A stretch of 64,000 nt of DNA from positions 5,632,001 to 5,696,000 of the forward strand of contig CATNEN010000025.1 of assembly GCA_950097015.1 (NCBI GenBank). The letters run 5' to 3'. The first letter of the stretch is position 1, and each line of letters opens with the position of its first letter. Made by a program: the position numbers and the translations under genes. The DNA is from Macrostomum hystrix. Lineage: Eukaryota; Platyhelminthes; Macrostomidae. Positions 35,024 through 45,869 of this stretch are shown here, one piece after another. The notes beneath the pieces are model-generated. The model ran no database searches. It was not told where the DNA came from and saw only the letters and a program-made list of their open reading frames with translations.

Positions 35024-35779
35024 CTAGGTGTCTGTATGTCTGTCTGTCTGTCCTAGGTGTCTGTCTGTCTGTTCTGGATCCTAAGTGTCTGTGTGTCTGT
35101 TCTGGATCCCATGTGTCTGTCTGTCTGTCTGTTCTGGATCCTAGGTGTCTGTATGTCTGTCTGTTCTGGATCCTAGGTGTCTGTATGTCTGTCTGTCTGT
35201 CCTAGGTGTATGTCTGTTCTGGATCCTAGGTGTCTGTGTGTCTGTTCTGGATCCTAGGTGTCTGTGTGTCTGTTCTGGATCCTAGGTGTCTGTCTGTCTG
35301 TCTGTTCTGGATCCTAGGTGTCTGTATGTCTGTCTGTCTGTCCTAGGTGTCTGTCTGTCTGTTCTGGATCCTAGGTGTCTGTCTGTCTGTTCTGGATCCT
35401 AGGTGTCTGTGTGTCTGTTCTGGATCCTAGGTGTCTGTGTGTCTGTTCTGGATCCTAGGTGTCTGTGTGTCTGTTCTGGATCCTAGGTGTCTGTGTGTCT
35501 GTTCTGGATCCTAGGTGTCTGTGTGTCTGTTCTGGATCCTAGGTGTCTGTCTGTCTGTTCTGGATCCTAGGTGTCTGTCTGTCTGTTCTAGATCCTAGGT
35601 GTCTGTCTGTCTGTTCTGGATCCTAGGTGTCTGTCTGTCTGTTCTGGATCCTAGGTGTCTGTGTGTCTGTCTGTCTGTCTGTCTGTCTGTTCTGGATCCT
35701 AGGTGTCTGTCTGTCTGTTCTGGATCCTAGGTGTCTGTGTGTCTGTCTGTCTGTCTGTCTGTCTGTTCTGGATCCTAGG

Positions 35780-35818
<39 letters not shown>

Positions 35819-35900
35819 GTGTCTGTCAGTCTGTCTGTCTGTCTGTCTGTCAGTCTGTCTGTCTGTCTGTCTGTATGTCTGTTTGTCTGTCCGTCTAGAT
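34190..35900. repeat. Compound CTGT tetranucleotide / minisatellite array
   Basis: Runs of (CTGT)n, one uninterrupted for more than 80 bp near 34937-35020, alternate with units containing TTCTGGATCCTAGGTGTCTG. The larger blocks are themselves repeated. No gene is inside. Confidence 0.92.
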
Positions 35901-36399
35901 TGTTCTTATCGTGTGCCTGTTAGCCTGTTTGCAATTTTAGTCTGTCTACTAGGGGATATTTCCCCTTAACCGGATTACATTTTCCCCTCAAATGGAAGCG
36001 CTGTCAACTCAACTTCTGCCTTAAATCTATTTTCCACTGGACGTCCCGAATTGGTGCTAAACAAAGACTAAATAATAAATCATTTGATTTTTTTGACAGA
36101 TAGTGATAAAATAGCTTCGATTTTTATTTTCTTTATTCTGAGTTGCACTAATCCCAAGTGAAAATGATTCCAATCACTGGGGAAATTTCCTGAGTCAGGA
36201 AATATATGTCGTGCAATGCGATCATTCGGATAACCTTGCTGCCTTCATGTCTCTGAGATTCCGCCTTTGGGCGCGAAAATCAGCAGGAAATGAAAGGATA
36301 AGTGATTTCTGCTGGTCAGATATTTTAAATCTGGCACAATGCCTTCCTCTGGTCCGGATTTCTAAAAATCGAATTCCCATAAAAATCCTGTATCCGAAT

Positions 36400-37060
36400 A
36401 TCCAATCTCTGATCCACATGAATATCCCATCTCTGATCCCTATGAATGCCCTATCTCTGATCCCTATGAATATCCCATCTCTGATCCCTATGAATGCCCC
36501 ATCTCTGATCCCTATGAATATCCCATCTTTGATCCCTATGAATATCCCATCTCTGATCCCTATGAATATCCCATCTCTGATCCCTATGAATATCCCATAT
36601 CTGATCCGTATGAATATCCCATCTCTGATCCGTATGAATATCCCATCTCTGATCCCTATGAATGCCCCATCCCTGATCCCTATGAATATCCCATCTCTGA
36701 TCCCTATGAATGCCCCATCTCTGATCCCTATGAATATCCCATCTTTGATCCCTATGAATATCCCATCTCTGATCCCTATGAATATCCCATCTCTGATCCC
36801 TATGAATATCCCATCTCTGATCCGTATGAATATCCCATCTCTGATCCCTATGAATGACCCATCCCTGATCCCTATGAATATCCCATCTTTGATCCCTATG
36901 AATATCCCATCTTTGATCCCTATGAATATCCCATCTCTGATGCCTATGAATATCCCATCTCTGATGCCTATGAATATCCCATCTCTGATGCCTATGAATA
37001 TCCCATCTCTGATGCCTATGAATATCCCATCTCTGATCCTTATGAATATCCCTTTGCTAC
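36400..37060. repeat. Minisatellite, 24-bp unit
   Basis: About 27 units of ATGAATATCCCATCTCTGAT plus CCCT. Variants TGCCCC, CCGTATG and GATGCC form local runs, including four consecutive GATGCC units at the 3' end. Confidence 0.9.
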
Positions 37061-37064
37061 TCTA

Positions 37065-38490
37065 AGTTCTCACGTCTTTTTAAACTATCCCTCACTGCCT
37101 AAGTAATTTCGAAGCGCATATTAAAGGGAATATGTGTTTCTATTCGAGCACTAGTATGGCTAACATTATCACCTTCATCCCAACATATCATTACTTCATT
37201 AAAAAATGAGTTTCTCGCGTGCAGTCTTCCACTTCTAACTGATCGAGGGCCGCTTTGAGTTGTGCTCACAAAGCTAGACTCGACTCAAACTGCACTAAAT
37301 ATATACCCAAGTAGGGATTATACTGTTACACGCGATTAATCAGTTGTAAAGGATATTACAATGTATAGCAATTGGATTAGTAACTATATTGATGGTGAAT
37401 TGCGGTTGTGAAGTGGGCCCAGCACGATCAAGATGGATTAGGCGCCAGTCAAACTTATTAATCCTAATTCTGTTATAGCCTAATCTGCATTGGCTGATGC
37501 AGTTAAATCTCTTTCTCTTCTCACCAATGCCCTACTATTGGCGCTACCATCTGTTTAGGCTTCCACTGTAGGTGTTATGAATCCCATCCCTACAGGTCGC
37601 ATTCGGTCGGTCCCAAAAGAGAGAAAAGAAAAATAACGGAACTAAAAGCTTGAAGCACACAGTTATCTTGTAAGTGCATATTTCTTTTCCCAAGTCTGCC
37701 TGTCCATAGCTGCAATATTTGCCGTTGAAAGACTGCTTTATGGACTTTACTCTCGTTGGATAATCTTCGCCTTGACGTTGCTTTTTTATGACTGCCGCTT
37801 AGATTTGTAGCTGAGATTTCGTTTTTTTGGAGTGCAATAAATATTTGAATGTGTAGAGAAAAATTGGTCTGTTCCGTTCATGACTTGGCGCCATGATGTT
37901 CTTTTGTCTTCGGGCAGTTTTTGGAGAGTTCAGAAAATTTTGGATGGCTGTGAATAATGCTCTGCTGTTTTATTGCGGACATGAACTAGCAGAGTTGTTC
38001 GTCCTTTTCCCCTCTTTTGTACTGAAAATCCTTTTCTATTATTCTATTCTGTTCTCTCATAACTCTTTTTTTATCGCTTTGCTTTACTGGTGCATGCTAT
38101 GCTTCTCCCACTTCTCCTCTTACCCTCTTGTCTGTTGTTCTCAATCCCCTCTTCTCTTCGGCTCCTCTCCCGCTCTCCCTTGCTCCCTCTGCTCTCTTCC
38201 TCTCCACTTTTATCCTCTTCCCTCTGTCTCCTTCTTATCCTCTCTCCCTCTTTCTATCTTCTCTCCTCTCTCCCTCTTTCTTATCCTCTGTCCCTATTTC
38301 TTATCTTATCTCCTCTGTTCCTCTTTCTTATCCTCTCTCCCACTTTCTTATCTTCTATCCTCTCTCATCTCTTCCCTTCACCGCTTCTCTCTCACTCAAG
38401 ACTCGTAATTCTCAGCTCCGGCTACTCTCGTCATAATTTACAATAGTTTAAGGCAGTGTCATTCGCAATCCAACTTATTTTTGCTTTGTG
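37065..38490. other. Intergenic region before NAXD, with pyrimidine-rich low complexity
   Basis: No gene is recognised. 38100-38390 is a degenerate CT-rich stretch with repeated TATCCTCTCTCCCTC-like words. The part near 37380-37620 has moderate complexity and could be a decayed mobile element, but I could not match it to anything else in the window. Confidence 0.4.
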
Positions 38491-38575
38491 TTCCAGTCGC
38501 TCATTTCCTTGAATCCAATTTCTTCGCCCGGCCTCGTGTCAATCGCGTCGCCAATCAGCAGCGGCGACTGTCTCT

Positions 38576-41500
38576 ATGGCCGCGGTGTCTCTATCGCCCG
38601 ATCAGTTGCTAAGCGCCGCTGCTCATTGCATTCCGCCGCTGTTAACACTCGGCGGTGCCTATCCGGCGGCGGAATTCGGCGTTCTAGTCGTCGGCGGATC
38701 CGCCGATCAGTGCGGACCGCCTTGCCTGTCAGCGATGGCCGCGATGCGAGCTGGGGCCTACCAGGTGCACATTGTCTGCTCCGATGAGGCTGGCCCGCCT
38801 GTGCGCAGCTTCAGCCCGGAGCTGGCTGTTCATCCCGTACTAGACAGCCGCGCCCGGCAACCGCCTGGCAACAATGATGAATTGAGAACACTGCTCAACG
38901 CCCGGCTGCCGTTGTGGCAGGCAGTCCTGATTGGACCCGGTCTGGGTGACTCGACGTCTAGCCGAGAGGGCGCCGCTATGGTGACTTCTGTCAGGGGGGG
39001 CGGATCTATTTGGGGTTGGGGAGCGGATCTATAGGGGTTAGGGAGCGGATCTATTTGGGGTTGGAGAGCGGATTTATTAGGGTTGGAGAGCGGATCTATT
39101 GGGGTTGGGCAACGGATCTATTTGAGGTTGGGGAGCGGATCTATTGGGTTTGGGGAGCGGATCTTTTGGGGTTGGGGAGTGGATCTATTGGGGTTGGGGA
39201 GCGGATCTATTGGGGTTGGGGAGCGGATTTATTGGGTTTGGGGAGCGGATCTATTGAGGTTGGGGAGCTGATCTATTGGGTTTGGGGAGCGGATCTATTG
39301 GGGTTGGGGAGCGGATCTATTGGGGTTGGGGAGCGGATTTATTGGGTTTGGGGAGCGGATCTATTGGGTTTGGGGAGCGGATTTATTGGGTTTCGGGGAG
39401 CGGATCTATTGGGTTTGGGGAGCGGATCTATTGGGGTTGGGGAGCGGATCTATTGGGTTTGGGGAGCGGATCTATTGGGTTTGGGGAGCGGATTTATTGG
39501 GTTTGGGGAGCGGATCTATTGGGGTTGGGGAGCGGATCTATTGGGGTTGGGGAGCGGATTTATTGGGATTGGGCAGCGGATCTATTGAGGTTGGGGAGCG
39601 GATCTATTGGGGTTGGGTTTGGAGTTGATGTGCATTACGCAGGTTGCAACTATTCATAGTATTACTTTTTCAATTCTTTTCTTCTACTAAAAATATTTCA
39701 GTATATCTCCTTCTCTCCTTCGTCTTCAGGTTGTCGAGTTTGCCAGGTCGCTCAACAAGCCGCTAGTGATTGACGGGGTAAGAGAATAATTCGGTTCTCC
39801 CCCTCATGAACACAGATCAGACCTAAGGATAATAAACCCAGCCACCTGTTCCCTTGACACCTGACACCAATTGAATTATCAAAGTAGGACAAAATCCTTC
39901 GATTGCAATTCAATGTAGTTTCTGCTTGGGAATTTGTTTGATTCTACTTTTTGTACTTTTACTAGAAATTTCTTTTTCATTCGATTAGCCTTAGTAACTG
40001 GTCGGCTAGATAATTGATGTTGAGAAATGAGCCTAGAGGATGCAGGCTTTTCTAATGATATCCCATAATTATTGTGAAGTAGGATGTGACCGGAAAAAGT
40101 TATTAGACTGCTAATTCGTGCTGACTTCATTCTCCATAAGACTGCATATTGCACTGACAATTTTATAATGTATAAAAGTACTCTACCTCAGTGATTTATT
40201 TTGCAATAACCAAGCTAACTACATGAGATAAGTGGATAAAGTGGATTATCTATTCAGGCTAAAACTTTGCTCTTGTCTATCAGTCTAGTCTATTTGAATT
40301 CCCAACCCAACCATCCACTCTACCCTACCCTCCACTCTACCCTACCCTCCACTCTACCCTGCCGTCCACTCTACCCTACCCTCCACTCTACCCTACCCTC
40401 CACTCTACCCTGCCGTCCACTCTACCCTACCCTCCACTCTACCCTACCCTCCACTCTACCATACCCTCCACTCTACCCTGCCGTCCACTCTACCCTGCCA
40501 TCCATACTACCCTGCCATCCACTCAACCCTGCCATCCACTCTACCCTGCCATCCACTCTACCCTGCCGTCCACTCTACCCTGCCATTCATACTACCCTGC
40601 CATCCACTCTACCCTGCCGTCCACTCTACCCTGCTATCCACTCTACCCTTCCATCCACTCTACCCTGCCATCCACTCTACCCTGCCATCCACTCTACCCT
40701 GCCATCCACTCTACCCTGCCATCCACTCTACCCGGCCATCCACTCTATCCTGCCATCCACTCTACCCTGCCATCCACTCTACCCTGCCCTCCACTCTACC
40801 CTATCATCCACTCTACACTGCCATCCACTCAACCCTGCCATCCACTCTAGCATACCGTCCACTCTACCCTACCATCCACTCCACCGCAGGACGGCCTGTC
40901 GCTCATCGCCGATCGGCCGGATCTGATACGCGGCTATTCTCGCGCTCTGCTAACCCTAAACGCGGCCGAATTCGGTCGACTCTATCAATCGTTACTAGGC
41001 GGCAACTCAGCGGCTCAACAATCGTCGTCTGCTTCGTCGCAGGCTTCAATCGATGGTCAGCCGAGTCGCCAGCTGGTGGCCAGATTGGCTGCCGCCTTAG
41101 CAGGTCCTTGCATTCTGTTGAAGGGTCGGGAAGATATTCTAGCTGTGGCCGCGCCGATTGGAAAGCAGCAGCAGCAGCAGCAACAGCAGGTTCAGGTGCA
41201 AGTTGAAATCTGTGCTTTGCAAGGCTGCGGCAGGCATTGCGCTGGGCAGGTTAGTAAAAAGTCAAGTCACAGTGAGACTGTACATCTGCGTGAGTTTGGC
41301 TCTAAATCATTATTGTTTTTAAAAGGGCGCCATTCTCTCCGGCCTGGCCCTGGTGTTCTGCCACTGGTGCTTCAACGCGGCGACCGACAGTCAGGGCCGA
41401 TCGACGACGCTGCCGCGACATCCGGCCCTCCTGGCTGGCTACGCTGCCTCCGCGCTGGCCAGGAGATGCGGAGCCCAGGCATTCGCTGTGCGGCGTAGGG

Positions 41501-41580
41501 CCACCCTGGCAACTGACCAGCTGGACCAGATTGGTACCGCTTTCAGCCGCCTGTTCCCCGAGGCCGACTGCTCGCACTGA
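38576..41580 (+). CDS. NAXD: ATP-dependent NAD(P)H-hydrate dehydratase (NAXD-like), four exons
   Basis: NAXD repairs damaged nicotinamide nucleotides, dehydrating S-NAD(P)HX with ATP. Exons are 38576-38980, 39730-39777, 40890-41249 and 41326-41580, all phase 0, giving 355 residues. Ribokinase-like landmarks are GVLVVGGS with A..A.RAGA, ELAVHPVLDS, LIGPGLGDS, VIDGDGLSLIA, LTLNAAEFGRLY and LKGREDIL. The expected GGQGD(L)LSG loop reads AGQ|GAILSG across the last junction. The Asp that acts as catalytic base in this fold is therefore replaced by Ala (codon GCC at 41329-41331). A polyQ run is inserted before QVQVEIC. The start is the first ATG after an in-frame stop at 38510. An acceptor TTTGTGTTCCAG ends at 38496. 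Introns 1 and 2 hold minisatellites. Confidence 0.9.
38997..39630. repeat. Minisatellite in NAXD intron 1, about 22-bp unit
   Basis: About 29 units of GGGAGCGGATCTATTGGGGT plus TG. It begins less than 20 bp after the exon 1 donor. It is G-rich on the transcribed-sense strand. Confidence 0.9.
40305..40888. repeat. Minisatellite in NAXD intron 2, 17-bp unit, abutting the acceptor
   Basis: About 34 units of CCATCCACTCTACCCTG. The array runs directly into the 3' splice site, ending CCACTCCACCGCAG, so array units serve as the polypyrimidine tract of NAXD exon 3. Confidence 0.92.
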
Positions 41581-41594
41581 GCACACTTTGTAGC

Positions 41595-41950
41595 TGGTTA
41601 CCTGTTAACCAGTTGGATGGTTACCTGTTAATTAGTTGGGATGGTTACCTGTTAATCAGTTGGGATGGTTACCTGTTAATCAGTTGGGATGGTTACCTGT
41701 TAATCAGTTGGGATGGTTACCTGTTACTTAGTTGGGATGGTTACCTGTTAATCAGTTGGGATGGTTACCTGTTAATCAGTTGGGATGTTTACCTGTTAAT
41801 TAGTTGGGATGGTTACCTGTTAACCAGTTGGATGGTTACCTGTTACTTAGTTGGGATGGTTACCTGTTAACCAGTTGGATGGTTACCTGTTAATTAGTTG
41901 GGATGGTTACCTGTTAACCAGTTGGGATGGTTACCTGTTAATCAGTTGAT
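41595..41950. repeat. Minisatellite in the NAXD 3' UTR, about 24-bp unit
   Basis: About 15 units of GTTGGGATGGTTACCTGTTA plus ATCA. It starts about 15 bp after the NAXD stop codon, so it must be transcribed in the 3' UTR. Confidence 0.9.
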
Positions 41951-42364
41951 TACAATTTTAGTTGTCCGTTAATGAAATTGTTTATGGAACTCTTCAATGA
42001 GGCACCATTTTTGTAATTGACAGTGACTTAGTTGACGAGTATTTCGTGTTAGTTTAGTTTTGTCCTAGTCAATTTATTGTTGTTTAATATTTTATTGTAC
42101 CTTAGAGATAAAAGTTTGTTTAGCACAATATTTAAATAATTTAGTGTTTTTATTGATACGAAATTGTTCGCTTTGAGTCGCTTAAAAATTAGTTGATAAA
42201 AAGAAACAACTTTATGGAATCTCAGTTTACATTTTGAATTGATTTTATTTGAAAGATCACAATATTAATTCTTCACACACTTTAGCTGAATAATGTATTT
42301 TGTTCTCAGTTCTAATTCCCAATTCCCTGTCATACAAATAACACCTAAACTCATTTTCATCCTT

Positions 42365-42900
42365 ATTATTTTTTTCATAGTTATTCCCATTCTTTTCCCT
42401 AAAAAATCCCACTCTCAAGTCTTTGTTATTTCCATTCTTTTCCCTAAAAATTCCCACTCTCAAATCTTTGTTATTCCCATTCCTTTCCCTAAAAAATCCC
42501 ACTCTCAAATCTTTGTTATTCCCATTCTTTTCCCTAAAAAAATCCCACTCTCAAATCTTTGTTATTCCCATTCTTTTCCCTAAAAAATCCCACTCTCAAA
42601 TCTTTGTTATTCCCATTCTTTTCCCTAAAAAATCCCACTCTCAAATCTTTGTTATTCCCATTCTTTTCCCTAAAAAATCCCACTCTCAAATCTTTGTTAT
42701 TCCCATTCTTTTCCCTAAAGAATCCCACTCTCAAATCTTTGTTATTCCCATTCTTTTCCCTAAAAAATCCCACTCTCAAATCTTTGTTATTCCCATTCTC
42801 GCGCCTAAAAAATCCCACTCTCAAATCTTTGTTATTCCCATTCTCGCGCCTAAAAATCCTACCTTCAGATCCCATTTTCTCCTAAAAATTTTCCCACTCT
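42365..42900. repeat. Minisatellite between NAXD and RMC1, about 45-bp unit
   Basis: About 12 units containing CCCACTCTCAAATCTTTGTT then ATTCCCATTCTTTTCCCTAA. The units degenerate at the 3' end, toward the RMC1 start. Confidence 0.9.
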
Positions 42901-43023
42901 CAGATCCCATTCTTCCTGTAAATCCCACTCTTAAAATCCTAGAAATCCTACATCCCCTAAACCCCTTGCAGATCCAAATTATCCCAAACCGTCGCTAATC
43001 TAACCGCTTGCAGCCTAGCCGTC

Positions 43024-43205
43024 ATGCAAGCCCAATCAGACGACAGCTACGCCCAGTTGGACGACACCCCGATCCGGTTCCAACCGGTTTCTGAGCAGAC
43101 CAACGTGTTCTACGATCCCGTCCAGAGTCAGCTGTTCACCGTTGAGAAAGCGGACTCCGCCGCTATCTTGGTGCGGATGCAGAGTTGCCGGCATCCTGAT
43201 TCTGT

Positions 43206-43237
<32 letters not shown>

Positions 43238-45830
43238 AGTTGAGCTTTCGTCTAAAAGACTGTGGCGAAGTTAAGTCGATAAAATTCTCCTCGGAATGTC
43301 GCGTTCTAGCCGTTCAACGCTCCTCAACGGCTGTTGAATTCGTCAATTTTCTTGGCGGCAGCGCTGACAATGTCGAATATTCGCAGACCTGCAAGGCCAA
43401 AGGCGCGCAGATACTGGGCTTCCAGTGGAGCCCGGCCAGTCCTCACGAGATCATCTACGTTACCGACTGTGGACTGGAGCTGTTCGGTGTGACGCCAGAG
43501 AAAAGGTCTGCAGCACTTTGCCTGACTGATTTGATGAGTTGATGACGGTCATAGTTGAATTGATGACGGTCATAGTTAAATTAATAACGGTCATAGTTAA
43601 ATCGATGACGGTCATAGTTAAATGGATGACGGTCATAGTTAAATAGATGACGGTCATAGTTAAATGGATGACGGTCATAGTTAAATGGATGACGGTCATA
43701 GTTAAATGGATGACGGTCATAGTTAAATGGATGACGGTCATAGTTAAATGGATGACGGTCATAGTTAAATGGATGACGGTCATAGTTAAATGGATGACGG
43801 TGTGTCATAATTGAATTGATGACGGTCATAGTTAATGAGAAAAGTGCCTGAGACTGCCTGACAATGAGAAAGTCAGGGCAGATATGTTCACGCCAGTGAG
43901 AACGTGTGCCGGCGTACGGTATCAGTGTGCGTGTGTGCTCAAGAGTCAGAATGTGAACTCAAAATGTCGTCTCAACCAAACTACCACTTCCGCACCTAAA
44001 CCAAAGACACCTGCGGCTAGTGAAGAGCGCCACCCAGCAGTGCAACTGGTTTGTTTGGCACCACTCGGCCGCCACCATAGCTATGAGCAATGGCCCGTTG
44101 TCCAACCAGTTCAGCGTATTCCGCATTGGCCAGTCTAGCCTAGTTAAAACGCCGCGCTTTGAGGTCGACCTGCCGCACGCGCCGTCCACCTCGTCTTCTC
44201 CGGCTGGCGCTGGCGGAGGCGGCAGCATCGCCGGCCGGCAGCCGCTGCGGGAGCGGGACGTGTTTCTGGCTGAGCTGTACGGTCAGCTCTACCTGGGTGT
44301 GCTTAAGCACTATGTGAAACCTGGCGGCGGATCCGCCACCGAGATCGCGCTCTATTATCAGGTCCAGCGGGCTCATATATCCCTGCCTGCACTCAGCAAC
44401 TTTCCCATCCCTCCCTTCAGTCCCTTCTGTCCCTTCACTTGCTTCACTCCCTCCCTTCAGTATCTTCACTCCCTCCCATCAGTATCTTCACTTCCTCCCA
44501 TCAGTATCTTCACTTCCTCCCATCAGTATCTTCACTTCCTCCCATCAGTATATTCACTCCCTCCCTTCAGTATCTCCACTCCCTCCCTTCAGTATCTCCA
44601 CTCCCTCCCTTCAGTATCTTCACTTCCTCCCATCAGTATATTCACTCCCTCCCTTCAGTATATTCACTTCCTCCCATCAGTATATTCACTCCCTCCCTTC
44701 AGTATATTCACTCCCTCCCTTCAGTATCTTCACTCCCTCCCCTCAGTATCTCCACTCCCTCCCTTCAGTATCTCCACTAACTACACTACTTCATCATCAG
44801 TAGACAGATGGTCATTTTTAAGACTAATAATAGACAATTTCCATTGTTTCCAGCCCGTCAATGATTCCTCTGGCAATCCGCGCAAATCGGACCTTCTGGT
44901 ACTTCAACAGGGCGGCCGTCTGGCCGTCAGCATTGTAGACAACCTGATCCTGGTGCATCATCAGCGCCTACAGCGCAGCTTCGCCTTTGACATCGCCCTC
45001 CCAGCCGAGAGTGACGGCTACCTGCGGTATCACCAGCCCGTAGCGCCGGAGGCCAAGCCATTGTCCTGGAGCCAGCTCAACCCACGCCAGCAGCTGCGGA
45101 CGGTGAGGATTTTGTCATTATAATCCCATCCATGTTTTAAATCCCATCCAAAGTTTTAATCCCTTCCAAAGTTTTAATCCCATCCAAGTTTTTATCTCAT
45201 CCAATTTTTTATTCCCATCCAATTTCTTTCTAAATCCAAGGCAATCCTACCCTCCCTTATCATCCCATCGTATGCTACAGGAAAAATATACTACATTCTA
45301 TGCTAGTTTATAGTCCAGTGGTTAGAATGAAAGGTCGGGAGTTCTAATCTCAGCCTATGGGAAGCTATTTCTTTTCTTAAACAAAGACACTTAATCCCCA
45401 AGTGGCTTCAGTTCACCCAGCTGTAAACTGGGTACCAGAATCAGCTGGGCTAGAAATTTTGGTTGGGTTTGGCGGCCTCCAGTGTCCACGGACTGAACAA
45501 TTGTACACAGGATTTTCGAAGTGCCGTGCTTCAGGCTGTGTATCTGGCCCGACTTGGTTAGGTATCTAGGTGTCATATCCTTATTCTTCCACTACTAATT
45601 ATCCCATCCTATACTAAATATTCTCTCCATTTATCCCATAAGAGTACATTTGCGCACTATTAATCCCATCTAGCAGTCTTTATTCCATCCGATATTACTT
45701 ATCAAATCCTATACTTATTTTCCGTTCCTTACCTTATATCCCATTTTAAACTATTTATCCCCTTCGATCCCATATATTTATTTGATGCCATTATCACATC
45801 CATCTTTCATTCAGGGTTCCCAATCGCAAG

Positions 45831-45869
<39 letters not shown>

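Noticed and set aside
39010-39659. Glycine-rich frames in NAXD intron 1
   Set aside because: Translation of the 22-bp G-rich array. Splicing from 38980 to 39730 keeps the kinase fold continuous.
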